DNA of 64,000 bases. It comes from Lewinellaceae bacterium. GTDB taxonomy: Bacteria; Bacteroidota; Bacteroidia; Chitinophagales; Saprospiraceae. The DNA is taken from contig JADJOD010000033.1 in NCBI GenBank assembly GCA_016713985.1, forward strand, positions 1-64,000. Direction: 5' to 3'. The notes beneath the pieces were generated by a model that did not search any database, was not told where the DNA came from, and worked only from the letters and a program-made list of their open reading frames with translations. This document shows positions 8,366 to 20,045 of this stretch, piece by piece (positions within the stretch are counted from its first letter, which is position 1; each line of letters opens with the position of its first letter). The translations under genes were made by a program, and so were the position numbers.

Positions 8366-11149
8366 TCAATCCCGGAAAACCCGCCCCGACACTACGTCAA
8401 CCCAGTAATTTTTTTTCAGGTTGCGGTCGTAAAGCACCGCCAGATTCGGGTACCCGGGGTGCCCGGAAAGCCCGGCGGTTTTGTCCGGAAAGGTACGTAC
8501 AACGCTGCCTTCCGGCGAAACAACCAGCGTCGAGTGGTCGGCGCTGACCAACAGGTAACCGTTGGCGGCTTCGAAACAGGTCGCCCGCAGATTTTCAGAA
8601 GCCGTGTAAATGACCTCGCCTTGCCAGTTCAGCAGTTCGGTATGGCCGTTCAGGTTGTTGGCACTCAGTAATTTGCCGGGGCACAGGATTTTTAAAGCGC
8701 GGAATTTGAACGGTAACACCGTTTTTCCCGTCGAATCAAGTACGCCGGAATACCCGTCGTCGCGGCGTTGGGCGACGAAATAATCGCCCGGCCAATCGCC
8801 GGGGCTTGCAAAGAAGGATGCGGCATCCAGGTTTTCGTCCAATGTCGCCAAAACAGCCCCTTTTTCATCCAGTATAACATCGGCGAGATTGCCGTTTTTA
8901 TGGAGACAGGTCACGAGATTTCGCTTGCGGAGATACGTCCCGGCGTTCCGGATGTCTATTCCGGTGAGTTGTTCGCCTTTTTCATTAAAAAAAGCATAAT
9001 CCACGGTCGGCGACACACGCCCGATGAGCATGCTGAAATTGTTTCGCACGTCGAACATCCCGCCGGGAGGGGCCGACACGGACAAACTCATTTTTTGCGG
9101 ACTGTTGACCCGGTGCAGGGTGAATACCTGCCCGTCACTTCCCGTTTTTTGACCGATTTCCAAAACCAGGTGATGCGACAGGGGCAAAAAAAGCACCCCC
9201 GCTTTTGGCCCCGACACCCATGTGCCGTTGGCGTCGATGACCCCGCTGCCGGAGCAGTCAGCGGGCAGCGACGGCCAGACGGAATGGCTTTCGATGTTTT
9301 GTTCAATCTTCAAAATGTCGCCGTCGTCAGGAAGTTGGGAGTTGTCCGTAAAACCCGGTTTTACCTGGAAAAGGGTTATCAAACCCGTATTTTTTAACCG
9401 TTTTTTGTCAAAAAACTGGCGGAGCGCCGCATAACCATTCGGCACGATGTTTTTCAAAAAAGCATTGTAAACGCGGATGTTTTCGTCAAAATCCACAAAA
9501 AAACCACCTTCCGGAGTACGTACCTGGTGCATTCCGAAAATGTCGGCATACTCGTCCTTCCATACGACCCGGCTGCCGTCGATCAGGGCCAGTTCCTGCG
9601 CGTCATTGGTTTTGTTCAGGACCAATTCGGCGAGCATGTCCCGATCGCGGTTGGGCATAAAATTGTCGGGCAGCGACAATTTTTCCCCTTTCGGCCCGAA
9701 TGCCGAATACAGTTTCACTTCGGGCAAACGCGCCCAATAGGTGTCCACTTTTTTGCCCGATTGTGATTCGTCGGCCCGGATGGAGGCATATTTTACGGGC
9801 AAAATTTCACGCCCTTCGGTGTCGAACAGCCCCCAAAGCCCGTTTTTTTTGACCTGGTACAAGTCTACGTCATCGGCCGGTAAACTAATCAAATCGTACT
9901 CGGCCGGGATGACAAACCGACCGGTGTGGTCGCGAACACCGTGCAGGCCATCCGGTTTGCCGGCGACATATTTGTGGGTATAAAACTGTAATTTATCACT
10001 CGACAGCGAGCTCACGAGCCTTGATTGAGCGTTTGTATCGCAAAAAACGATATTGAAACCGGAATCGGCGATACAGACAACCGGGTAGTCCCAAAGTTCC
10101 AAAAATTGCCGGTGTTCGCGAAAAGTTGTTTGCGATATCACGGCGTTGTAGTTGCGCGGCAACTGTTTTTCACCTTTCAGATTGATGATATTGACACTCG
10201 CAGGCCCCGGCGACTCGACGCTGAAAAAATCGTCGAACAGGTGCCTGACCTCTTTGTAATCCATCGGAATGACCCATTGGCCGTTGTAGTCCATCACTCC
10301 GGCAGTGAATTTTTTGCGCGCGATCACGTAGTTTTTGCCAACGGGTTCCAGGTCGCGGAACACGGTGTCAATCACGATTTTGCCATCGGCGTCAATCATC
10401 CCGGCTTTTTCGGCAGTGGCGTGGCGGGTGGGGTGGAGCGCGTTGTTGACTAAGAAAAAGCCGTCGCGGCCGGCCGGTTGTATTCTTTTCCAGACAAAAG
10501 GTATCCGGATCTGGCCGCTACTGTCGGCGATACCCATTTTTTGGGTTTCGTCGGCCAGCAGGAGGTAACGGTTGCTGAGCGGCGTGCCCGCCGGAAAATC
10601 GCGTGGAAAAAGTTCTTTCAGGTTTCGGTTCAGGAAATTCACCTTGCCCTTGCCCTTGTAAACGCGGCAAAAACCGAACTCAAAAGCCGTTTGTGTATCG
10701 CCGTCCGCCCGGTAATAAACCGGGAACCAATTGGGGCTGGTATAATATTGGTTCGGCCAAAAATCAAGCACTTTGCGGGTTGTCCGATGGATAAAATACA
10801 CCTTGCCGCCGACCCCGGCTAGCATCAGGTCGTGCAGCGTATCCGGGGCCGCGCGCCGCTCCGGGTCGGTAAAATTCAGAAGCGGTTTCGAATAGCCGTC
10901 TTTTCCGCGCAAAACAATGCCGTTGCGCAGCAAATACAGCGGGAAACGGTCTTTGACAACCCGCACACCAAAACTGTCGGCGGGCATGATCGGGGCATCG
11001 TCGTATTCGGGTTGAAAAACAAGATCGCCTTTCTCATTGGTATAACCGTATTTCCCGTTTGCCCCGAGAAACGGAACGAGGGCCTGGGCTTGGGTTTTTG
11101 TAAAAAAAACAAGGGGAAAAAGCGCCGCGAGCAGAATGTGATTTTTCAT
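8366..11149 (-). CDS. WG-repeat protein, secreted
   Basis: Exported protein of 927 aa with a clear signal peptide (MKNHILLAALFPLVFFTKTQA). It is built almost wholly of WG repeats of about 30-60 aa, for example KYGYTNEKGDLVFQPEYDDA, KMGIADSSGQIRIPFVWKR, TAGVMDYNGQWVIPMDYKE and LWGLFDTEGREILPVKYAS. A second set of weaker repeats fills the C-terminal half. WG repeats form beta-rich arrays and their roles are mostly unknown. It is a distant paralogue of the downstream WG-TonB protein and likely arose by duplication. No membrane anchor or sorting domain is visible at the C-terminus, so a periplasmic location is the simplest guess. Confidence 0.85.
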   Translation of the reverse strand: MKNHILLAALFPLVFFTKTQAQALVPFLGANGKYGYTNEKGDLVFQPEYDDAPIMPADSFGVRVVKDRFPLYLLRNGIVLRGKDGYSKPLLNFTDPERRAAPDTLHDLMLAGVGGKVYFIHRTTRKVLDFWPNQYYTSPNWFPVYYRADGDTQTAFEFGFCRVYKGKGKVNFLNRNLKELFPRDFPAGTPLSNRYLLLADETQKMGIADSSGQIRIPFVWKRIQPAGRDGFFLVNNALHPTRHATAEKAGMIDADGKIVIDTVFRDLEPVGKNYVIARKKFTAGVMDYNGQWVIPMDYKEVRHLFDDFFSVESPGPASVNIINLKGEKQLPRNYNAVISQTTFREHRQFLELWDYPVVCIADSGFNIVFCDTNAQSRLVSSLSSDKLQFYTHKYVAGKPDGLHGVRDHTGRFVIPAEYDLISLPADDVDLYQVKKNGLWGLFDTEGREILPVKYASIRADESQSGKKVDTYWARLPEVKLYSAFGPKGEKLSLPDNFMPNRDRDMLAELVLNKTNDAQELALIDGSRVVWKDEYADIFGMHQVRTPEGGFFVDFDENIRVYNAFLKNIVPNGYAALRQFFDKKRLKNTGLITLFQVKPGFTDNSQLPDDGDILKIEQNIESHSVWPSLPADCSGSGVIDANGTWVSGPKAGVLFLPLSHHLVLEIGQKTGSDGQVFTLHRVNSPQKMSLSVSAPPGGMFDVRNNFSMLIGRVSPTVDYAFFNEKGEQLTGIDIRNAGTYLRKRNLVTCLHKNGNLADVILDEKGAVLATLDENLDAASFFASPGDWPGDYFVAQRRDDGYSGVLDSTGKTVLPFKFRALKILCPGKLLSANNLNGHTELLNWQGEVIYTASENLRATCFEAANGYLLVSADHSTLVVSPEGSVVRTFPDKTAGLSGHPGYPNLAVLYDRNLKKNYWVDVVSGRVFRD

Positions 11150-11221
11150 TGCCGTTTTTAACCAGGTAAGCGCCCCGCAACAACAGGGTTTCTTGTGTGA
11201 TTCAAAGATTAGGGCAACACT

Positions 11222-11671
11222 TTATTCATTCTTCGGATATACTCTCCAGGTGTAACTTTTGTGAACGATCTTCCAGGAACCTTCATATTTCAGCAGTAAA
11301 AAATAGTCGGTGAAAATTCTCCAGTTCGGGATCACAATTTCCGCTTTTGCCATTGCAGCGTCCTTTTCATAATCTATCGAAATAATTCGTCCAATCCGGT
11401 TTGACTTTTCTCCTTCCTTTATACCTGCGATATATACTTCTCCGGAACGTATTTTTAAACTGTCCGCTTCAGTTACGGTATACAGGTTAAAATCAGGGTG
11501 AAAAGCCCTTTTTACTCGCTCCGGTTCACCATTTGCGGTCCCTTCAATGTAATCCATAAGTGTTGCTGTAATCTGCTCGATTTCTGTTTTGCTGTTTTCA
11601 GTTTGTGCATTTACGGGTAACCCGCTCATGAGAAATAAGCCGATTGCAATTTGGTGTCGTTTTGATGTCAT
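11222..11671 (-). CDS. NTF2-like protein, putative lumazine-binding family
   Basis: Small exported protein of 149 aa. The start at 11671 gives a signal peptide (MTSKRHQIAIGLFLMSGLPVNA); an upstream in-frame start at 11800 would bury it. The mature part has the NTF2-like fold pattern seen in the putative lumazine-binding family: an N-terminal helix (IEQITATLMDYIEGTANGE), RAFHPDFNLYTV, then strands ending DYFLLLKYEGSWKIVHKSY. In this family the domain binds small ligands or is a degenerate enzyme; the function here is unknown. It runs divergently from katG, about 200 bp apart. Confidence 0.75.
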   Translation of the reverse strand: MTSKRHQIAIGLFLMSGLPVNAQTENSKTEIEQITATLMDYIEGTANGEPERVKRAFHPDFNLYTVTEADSLKIRSGEVYIAGIKEGEKSNRIGRIISIDYEKDAAMAKAEIVIPNWRIFTDYFLLLKYEGSWKIVHKSYTWRVYPKNE

Positions 11672-11828
11672 GTTGGGGATGGTGGGGGGTGGTGAAGTGA
11701 ACTCGCGGAGCGAGCCGGGGGCCGGGTATTTTTCGCGCTCTGAATTTCTGATGAGCCGGAATACGCGCCGTTGAGGAAAATTATCCGTCCCGGTGATCAA
11801 AAATAGGGAAGGCGCCCGAACCTTTTGG

Positions 11829-11836
11829 TAGTTTTG
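11829..11836 (+). promoter_or_regulatory. Bacteroidota -7 promoter box (TAGTTTTG) for katG
   Basis: TAGTTTTG matches the TAnnTTTG -7 consensus of Bacteroidota and lies 32 bp before the katG start codon. I see no convincing -33 TTG box at the expected 19-21 bp spacing, so the call is partial. Confidence 0.45.
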
Positions 11837-11868
11837 CGCTTATGTTAACACAAAAAAATTGCTGAATT

Positions 11869-14078
<2,210 letters not shown>

Positions 14079-14088
14079 AGCAGCCTGA

Positions 14089-16326
14089 TTACAAAGCGCC
14101 CGAACCAGCCAATCCGGCTGCCTGCTGATCAGCCGGCCGGATTGGCAAACAAACCCCTGGGCGCTTTGTATCTTTTACCCAGATATCTACCGGCGGCTTG
14201 CTCACGCCGATGCTGTAGATCAGTATTTTCCAGGCGCCCTTTTCGTACCGGAGCAGACCAATGGTGTTGTCGGCGAACTTGCCCGCAGCGAATTCGCCGG
14301 CATAAGTTGTGCTGCGGTAATCGATGGCATTGCCGTTCGTTTGTTTCGGTTTGGCGCTGATGTAGGCAAAATTGCCGCTGGTTCGGTAACTGCCCGGTTC
14401 AAGCCGGGTATCTGTGCCCAGTTTTTTGCCAACCGCTGCGTTCAGTTTTGCCAATGCACTTTTTTTGCGCACCCATTTTGCGCCGGCGATGGATTCGGCG
14501 ATGACGGTATTGACCTCGGCCCGCATGCCCATGCCCGTTTGGCCGACCGTTTTCAAATTGAGTTTGTCCGGTATGGCATTTCCTTTCAAAAGCGTTTCCT
14601 GCAGCACTTTGCGAAGATGCTCCAGGTCAGTGACTTCCAGTCCATTGACAAACAGGTCGCCGTTCTGCTTCAGGGTGACGGCGGGTGTGGCAGACCTGGC
14701 GGGAACGGATGCCGGCCGGGTGGCGTTGCCTGTTTTCCCGGAGGAATTTTTTTTGCCCGCACCCGTCAGTTCGGCTTTCATTTCGTCGTAATAATCCCGA
14801 ATTGCGCTGCTGTTGCCCATCATACAGCCTGCTGTTTCGATCCCCGGCAAATCCGCCGGTTTGACACCTTGTTTTATCATCCCTTTCAACAAGGGGCGAA
14901 GGGTCGCCACAAGGTCTTCATAACTTTTCACCGGCCGGCCGGCAAACTGCATGTTGCCATTTTCCGAACAATCGACCAGAAACGGCAGCCGCTGCCGGGG
15001 TGCGGCGCCCGACTCCGGCAAGGCATAACAGGCTTCGGGAAAACCGGAAGTCCCCGCCCCGCTCCTGGTCCGTTCTCCGATCAACTTGCAGCCGAGTACA
15101 AAACGTTTGTTGGCGAACTGGCTGGCTTTCATGTCCAGGATGCCGCAATCGAGCAGATTGTCCCGGGAGGATTTGCGACCGCTGAAAATATTGATAAGCA
15201 GGCGGACGTCCTGGTCTTCCATTTTTTCCAGCAGGTTTTTGTTAAATGTTAAACCTTCGAACCGGGCGATGCGGTTGTCGCCGGACAGTTCGATGTCTTT
15301 GTTCAGGACGGAAATAAATCCGTCGTCACCTTTTGCTTTTTCGTTGGGGTCTTTGGGCACTGCCCAGAACATGGCCGAAACGATGACGGTTTCTTTCTTT
15401 TTTGCCAGCGTATTGCCCGTTGTTGCGCTGTTATTCACCTCGATTTCAAAAGTGGGAATGACCAGGTTGGTGCCCTGCACCTTGTAAATGCCCGTCGGGT
15501 CGGCAGAACCGGCGGCCCCGGCGTGTGGCGGGCTCACTTTCAGGTTGGCGCCCAGTTCGTTGTACGGCACAGTGAACTCTGTTGCGCCGCCCAGGCGGAA
15601 AATTTCATCGGGCTGGTAATGGAATACAAATCCATCTGGACTCAGTCCATACGAAGACGGCAGGGCAAACGGCTCCGTACGGTCGAATTCGAAACCTTCG
15701 CTGAAAGCCTGCGCCCTGGTTTCCCGCACCTTTGCCTGCGCCATGGGCAACAAGGCATTTGGGTCATTTACAAGATCGTCAAAAGTGAGTTGTTTGCCCG
15801 TTTCCACGTCAAAAGTAGCGACGGCGACCTCCTCGAGTGCGCGGTTGCCGCCGAGGAAAGAATAGCCGTCGAGCATCAGGGTCAGGTATCTGCCATCGTT
15901 CAGCAGTGTGCCGTTGGTGCAGATGGCTTTAAACATTCCGGAAAAGACAGAGCCCGCATTTTCGTTGTGGATGGTGTGGAAACGCTGAATGGCGGCATCC
16001 AGCGTTTGGGGGCCTTTACCCGGCTCGTTGTAGTCGGTCCAGGTGAGCAGGCGGATGAGGAATTGGTCGGCCCAGGCGTTAATACTTTTGTCGAGGCTAT
16101 TGCCGGTGTCCGCTCCCTGGATTTTCGGGATTGAAAAATCAATGATGGCGCAATCGGTGCGTTGCGAATCGGGTTGTTTGTCGCAATCCGTTCCCTTATT
16201 CTGCCGGACGACCCGGTTTTCCAGCGAGACCGGTTGTGCTGTCGACGGTTCCTGCTTTTTTGACTGGCAGGAAAAAACAAATGCCAGCCCAAACAGGCCG
16301 GCAATGCTGATCGTTATTTTTCTCAT
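14089..16326 (-). CDS. Lipoprotein with DUF3298/RsiV-like domain
   Basis: Predicted lipoprotein of 745 aa. Met at 16326 opens a lipobox signal (MRKITISIAGLFGLAFVFSC). Residues about 50-270 resemble the DUF3298/DUF4163 region found in RsiV-like proteins: LTLMLDGYSFLGGN, TFDVETGKQLTFDDLV, and GLSPDGFVFHYQPDEIF. The middle part (YKVQGTNLVIPTFEIEV onward) looks like a beta-rich domain. The last 200 residues include a Gly/Ala-rich segment similar to DUF4280-poor or YARHG-like stress lipoproteins only in composition, so I do not name it. It is convergent with katG, 10 bp apart. A 17-bp inverted repeat at about 14109-14147 inside its 3' end could stop transcription in both directions. Confidence 0.65.
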   Translation of the reverse strand: MRKITISIAGLFGLAFVFSCQSKKQEPSTAQPVSLENRVVRQNKGTDCDKQPDSQRTDCAIIDFSIPKIQGADTGNSLDKSINAWADQFLIRLLTWTDYNEPGKGPQTLDAAIQRFHTIHNENAGSVFSGMFKAICTNGTLLNDGRYLTLMLDGYSFLGGNRALEEVAVATFDVETGKQLTFDDLVNDPNALLPMAQAKVRETRAQAFSEGFEFDRTEPFALPSSYGLSPDGFVFHYQPDEIFRLGGATEFTVPYNELGANLKVSPPHAGAAGSADPTGIYKVQGTNLVIPTFEIEVNNSATTGNTLAKKKETVIVSAMFWAVPKDPNEKAKGDDGFISVLNKDIELSGDNRIARFEGLTFNKNLLEKMEDQDVRLLINIFSGRKSSRDNLLDCGILDMKASQFANKRFVLGCKLIGERTRSGAGTSGFPEACYALPESGAAPRQRLPFLVDCSENGNMQFAGRPVKSYEDLVATLRPLLKGMIKQGVKPADLPGIETAGCMMGNSSAIRDYYDEMKAELTGAGKKNSSGKTGNATRPASVPARSATPAVTLKQNGDLFVNGLEVTDLEHLRKVLQETLLKGNAIPDKLNLKTVGQTGMGMRAEVNTVIAESIAGAKWVRKKSALAKLNAAVGKKLGTDTRLEPGSYRTSGNFAYISAKPKQTNGNAIDYRSTTYAGEFAAGKFADNTIGLLRYEKGAWKILIYSIGVSKPPVDIWVKDTKRPGVCLPIRPADQQAAGLAGSGAL

Positions 16327-16519
16327 TTTGACATAGTTGTTTTTGGCCAGACGCCGTGCCTTTTTCAGGACAACCAAAAGGCGTTATCCGAAAGGAATAC
16401 ACGGCTTTTTGCTGAGGAGAGGTTGCGTTCCGCCCAAGAAAAAAAATGAGTATGCCAAATTAATGCCAAAACGTTGACAATCACTTCAAAACAATGTTTT
16501 GCACGACTTGAAAATACGT

Positions 16520-16848
16520 TTAACGCCCCTTTATTATGGCAATCATTGTTGCGGTCATTTTGGCGATGAGTTTGGTTTGGCTTTCATCATAAACATAACC
16601 TTCACAAATCGTCAACGTTTTGCCCGATTGCAATACCTTTCCAATAGCAATGAGTTTGGATGTTTGGGCCGGTTTCAGAAGATTGACCTTGAATTCGACG
16701 CTCAAAACATCCATATCATCGGGCATCATCGTAAGTGCGGCATACCCGCAGGCACTGTCTGCGATGCTCGTGGTGACGCCCGCATGAAAAAAACCATTGT
16801 CCTTCTATCGAAACGAATGATAAAAATCCGCCCTGTCGTACTCGTATT
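16520..16848 (-). pseudogene. PaaI-type hotdog thioesterase fragment
   Basis: C-terminal two thirds of a small hotdog-fold acyl-CoA thioesterase. Reading from about 16800 down gives NGFFHAGVTTSIADSACGY, then MMPDDMDVLSVEFKVNLLKP and GKTLTICEGYVYDE, which match the PaaI family including the H-G/A-G active-site region. A stop codon appears just before NGFF; one missing A at 16803-16804 explains it, because the neighbouring frame reads GRIFIIRFDR. The 5' end of the gene is cut off by the long palindrome at 16849-16968, so the first 30-40 residues are missing or replaced. Confidence 0.65.
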
Positions 16849-16968
16849 TTATACCTCACGCCGCCAGGTTTTGCGCATTGAGTGGGGATCGAGTAATAGT
16901 CTCATTTCGATTGAGACTATTACTACGCACGATGATTCATGCACAAAACCTGGCGGCGTGAGGTATAA
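16849..16968. repeat. Nested palindromic element, 120 bp
   Basis: Outer arms of 25 bp at 16849-16873 and 16944-16968 are perfect reverse complements and contain CGCCAGGTTTTG. An inner perfect 12-bp hairpin lies at 16893-16904 and 16912-16923. It abuts the truncated thioesterase gene, which suggests insertion or formation at that site. It shares the CCAGGTTTT core with the shorter palindromes of the window. Confidence 0.85.
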
Positions 16969-17060
16969 CAACGTATCGGCTGGTATGTCCAGTATGCCGG
17001 AGCATTTGCCGGCATAATCGTTTGGATACTTATTTTTAAAATATTGAATGATTATATCGT

Positions 17061-17585
17061 ATGTGGATCCGAAAAGTCAACATTTCCGATCTTGAAACAC
17101 TTCGGGCCTTTGCGGAACGCACCTTTCGCGATGCGTGGCAACAGCATGAATACAACGATCCGGAGGATTTTGAAACATATTGCCGCGAAAAATTCACTCC
17201 ACAAGCGATGCGGGCCGAATTCGATCACCCCGACGCCGAGTTTTACCTGGGTTTTATTGACCGGGAGCCGGTTGCTTACCTGAAATTTAACCTTCACACA
17301 ACCCCTCCGCACGACTGGGACGGCTCACCCGCGATGCAACTCGAGCGAATTTATGTATCGGGCCAATTTCAGGGCCGGCGAATCGGAGAAGAATTACTCC
17401 AACTTTCGGAGCAACGCGCCCGCGATACCGGCGCCCACTGGATTTGGCTCAGTGTATGGCAAAAATCGCCGCGCTCCATTGCGTTTTACGAAAAGAATGG
17501 ATTTGCTATTTTTGGCGTCGAAATCTTCTGGCTCGGCGCCGACCCGCAATCGGACTGGCTGATGCGCAAAGCAATCCAGCCATGA
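17061..17585 (+). CDS. GNAT-family N-acetyltransferase
   Basis: Probable acetyl-CoA-dependent acyltransferase of 174 aa, acceptor unknown. The fold is typical: the N-terminal MWIRKVNISDLETLRAFAE strand-helix, the strand AMQLERIYVSGQFQGRRIGE containing the acetyl-CoA pyrophosphate loop (QGRRIG), and the C-terminal SIAFYEKNGFAIFG that closes the domain. The length is normal for the family. Start ATG at 17061 is the first in frame. The gene after it follows within 60 bp on the same strand and may be co-transcribed. Confidence 0.9.
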   Translation: MWIRKVNISDLETLRAFAERTFRDAWQQHEYNDPEDFETYCREKFTPQAMRAEFDHPDAEFYLGFIDREPVAYLKFNLHTTPPHDWDGSPAMQLERIYVSGQFQGRRIGEELLQLSEQRARDTGAHWIWLSVWQKSPRSIAFYEKNGFAIFGVEIFWLGADPQSDWLMRKAIQP

Positions 17586-17632
17586 AACAATCCAGCAATA
17601 AAGCAATCCAACAATGAAACAATCCGGCAATG
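17585..17632. repeat. 16-bp tandem repeat, three units
   Basis: Three units of 16 bp, consensus AAACAATCCAGCAATG, at 17585-17600, 17601-17616 and 17617-17632, directly between the acetyltransferase stop and the next gene. An ATG inside the third unit (17614) is in frame with the next gene but is probably a by-product of the repeat. Confidence 0.85.
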
Positions 17633-17643
17633 AAACACTAAAC

Positions 17644-17982
17644 ATGCAGGCCATTAAATCCAGCCTGGCATTCTGGCTGCACCTGTTCATCACCCTCCTG
17701 GCCTGGGTAGCGCCCTTCTTAGTCAGTTGGAAATGGTCGATCCCGGTATACACTGCCGTGATGCTGCAATTCGCCTTTTTTGGCAAGTGCCTGATGAACG
17801 AACAACACGACATGACCGAAGACGACAACGCAACCTTCTACTCCTACCTGTTTGAAAAAATGGGATTCCGGCCCGACCGCGCGCGCCTCAAGTTTTATGT
17901 CCGGAAAGTGTTTTACCCGGTGCTGGCAACCATAGCCCTGCTTTGGCAGGAAGTGCTGGGGGTGGAACCGGTTTTGTTTTGA
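17644..17982 (+). CDS. Small integral membrane protein, unknown function
   Basis: Hypothetical membrane protein of about 112 aa. The start at 17644 (MQAIKSSLAFWLHLF) is preferred to ATG 17614 because the latter lies in a short tandem repeat. Two hydrophobic helices are seen early (residues about 8-28 and 32-52), then a polar middle with NEQHDMTEDDNATFYSYL, and a last hydrophobic stretch (VFYPVLATIALLWQEVLGV). I do not recognise the family with confidence. It probably sits in the inner membrane and may be co-transcribed with the acetyltransferase upstream. Confidence 0.65.
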   Translation: MQAIKSSLAFWLHLFITLLAWVAPFLVSWKWSIPVYTAVMLQFAFFGKCLMNEQHDMTEDDNATFYSYLFEKMGFRPDRARLKFYVRKVFYPVLATIALLWQEVLGVEPVLF

Positions 17983-18010
17983 GGACAGGCCAATGGCCAA
18001 TTTACTTCCG

Positions 18011-19033
18011 TTAAAAAAACACCGGATGGAAACGCACAGCGCCCCGGTCCGTGAACTCCAGCGCCGGCGCCGGAATCTTGATCATGTTCACCGCCCCGGC
18101 CAGCGTGCGCAAAAAGCGGTTCCGGATACCAAGCCGGGTGAGATCGACGTCGAAAGACAGGTAAAATTGCCGGGTTCGGGGGTAACGTTCGGCGTCAAGG
18201 CGGTAGCGCTCACAGTCGGCGCCCTCGCAGTTCGGGTTGGCTTTCCATTCATAACCTTGTCCGGCGAACAGGTTATCGGCGCCCATACCAACGGCTACGT
18301 TGAGCCAGCGGGGCAGCCAGGCGGCGCGCCCGGGTAAAAAAGACCGCGGATTGACGGAAGCCCAAACCGTTGTTGCGTTATAATTTTTCAAAAAAAGACC
18401 GACCGGCCCCGTGCCATACAATGCGTCGGAACGTTGTTGCAAGGTCGTCGAACCGTCGCTTCCTGCCGGACTAACCGGGTAAATTTGTTCCGAAGGGTAA
18501 GTCCCCGGCCAGGCGCTCACCTTCATGGTGATCCGTTGCTCGCCCCAGCCGATTTCCTGGGCAACGAACATACCGGAACCGAGCAGGTTGAAACCGGCAT
18601 CGCTCCAGGAAAATCCCCAATCCGATGCGTAACCGTCGAACATCTCCAGGGTACTCATCATCAATTGGCTGCCTGCAAAGCCGAGCCAGGCCGCTTTCCG
18701 CGGCTTCACACCCGCCCACCGCACACCGGCGTACAACCAGCGGCTTTGGCTGTACGACAGGAACCAGTGCCCCATCTTGTCCATCTGGTTCCAGTCGCCT
18801 AAATCATTGATTGTGTGAAAGTTGTCGGAAGGGTTGTTGGAAACCCAGGAGCGATGCATCCACACCAGCGCGGTGCCGTAAATTGCCGTTCCCGTACCCA
18901 CGGCTGCCCAGAGGCGGGGTTTGTGCAGCGTGTCGGCGGGTTGCAGGGAAAAAAAAGCCGGTTGCTGGGCCTGCTGGCGCACCGGAGCGAGAAAAAAGAA
19001 CAGCAGGAACAGGGCGAAGAATGTGCGTATCAT
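18011..19033 (-). CDS. DUF2279 family periplasmic/outer-membrane protein
   Basis: Exported protein of 340 aa with an N-terminal signal (MIRTFFALFLLFFFLAPV; start chosen at 19033 rather than 19072 for that reason). The motifs DLGDWNQMDKMGHWFLSY and SDWGFSWSDAGFNLLGSG are the hallmarks of the DUF2279/YfiM-like family of predicted periplasmic lipoprotein-like proteins, common in Bacteroidota. The C-terminal half continues with aromatic-rich beta segments. The biochemical role of the family is not established. It is convergent with the membrane protein at 17644-17982 and divergent from the SDR gene. Confidence 0.8.
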   Translation of the reverse strand: MIRTFFALFLLFFFLAPVRQQAQQPAFFSLQPADTLHKPRLWAAVGTGTAIYGTALVWMHRSWVSNNPSDNFHTINDLGDWNQMDKMGHWFLSYSQSRWLYAGVRWAGVKPRKAAWLGFAGSQLMMSTLEMFDGYASDWGFSWSDAGFNLLGSGMFVAQEIGWGEQRITMKVSAWPGTYPSEQIYPVSPAGSDGSTTLQQRSDALYGTGPVGLFLKNYNATTVWASVNPRSFLPGRAAWLPRWLNVAVGMGADNLFAGQGYEWKANPNCEGADCERYRLDAERYPRTRQFYLSFDVDLTRLGIRNRFLRTLAGAVNMIKIPAPALEFTDRGAVRFHPVFF

Positions 19034-19176
19034 TTTGAGCAAACGGTGTTTGCCTGAAACATCAAGAACCACGCCGGAAAGTCAACGCGCCACTATTTAA
19101 TGCAGTTCACAATCTCCCATATGAAGCCCACCGTGAGAATTCGCATTTTTGCCGCCGAATTTAAAACATCTGCAAA

Positions 19177-19917
19177 ATGGATTGGAAAAACAATGTTGCC
19201 ATCATCACCGGCGCCAGCACCGGCATCGGCAAAGCCACCAAAGAATTGCTGGAATCCAACGGATGCCGCGTTTACAACCTCGACATCGCAGAACCCGACG
19301 GCTCGCCCTTTTTTATCACCTGCGACGTGCGCGATCGCTACGCGATAAAAGCCGCTGTGGATGAAGTGTTTAGCCGCGAACAACGTATTGATTTTCTCTT
19401 TGCCAATGCAGGGGTGCACCTGTTTGCCAATATGGAAGAGACGAGCGACGAAGAGTTCGACTTCGTGACCGCCACCAACATCACGGGTGTTTTTTATTCC
19501 GTCAAATCGGTTTTGCCCTACATGAAAGCACAAAAAAAAGGCAGCATCGTGCTCATGGGTTCCGACCAATCGTGGGTGGGCAAGGCGCAAAGTTCGGTTT
19601 ACGGCCTTACCAAAGGCGCCATCGCACAACTGGCCAAAAGTACGGCGATTGACTACGCGCCATACGGCATCCGGGTGAATTGTATTTGCCCCGGCACCAT
19701 TGACACGCCGCTGCTGCACAAGGCTGTGAAACGTTATTCGGCCTTAAACGCCGCCAACGAAGCCGATGTGCTCCGTTCGCTGAACACGATACAGCCACTT
19801 GGCCGCGTTGGCCGGCCCGAAGAGATCGCGCCGGTTGTTGCCTTCCTGTTATCGGACGAAAACTCGTTCATGACGGGTAGCGTGGTGAGCGCGGACGGGG
19901 GTTATGTGTGTCAATAG
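19177..19917 (+). CDS. SDR-family NAD(P)-dependent oxidoreductase
   Basis: Cytoplasmic short-chain dehydrogenase of 246 aa. The classical motifs are present in order: TGASTGIGKATK (nucleotide binding, residues 10-21), FANAGVHLF (NAG motif), the catalytic Ser in IVLMGSDQSW, YGLTKGA (YxxxK), ICPGTIDTPLL, and the C-terminal TGSVVSADGGYVCQ. An acidic residue at the end of the second strand (YNLDIAEPDG) suggests NAD rather than NADP preference. The substrate cannot be told from sequence. It appears to be a single-gene transcription unit. Confidence 0.92.
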   Translation: MDWKNNVAIITGASTGIGKATKELLESNGCRVYNLDIAEPDGSPFFITCDVRDRYAIKAAVDEVFSREQRIDFLFANAGVHLFANMEETSDEEFDFVTATNITGVFYSVKSVLPYMKAQKKGSIVLMGSDQSWVGKAQSSVYGLTKGAIAQLAKSTAIDYAPYGIRVNCICPGTIDTPLLHKAVKRYSALNAANEADVLRSLNTIQPLGRVGRPEEIAPVVAFLLSDENSFMTGSVVSADGGYVCQ

Positions 19918-20045
19918 GAAGAATTTTGAACCGGTTCCACGATCCCGCTTGTTTTGCCGGAAACCGGCGCTGCACAATTTTGCAAACCAACCCTTTCCCT
20001 GACCAAAAAACCGAAAAAAACATAGGCGGCGACATTTCAGTTTAC

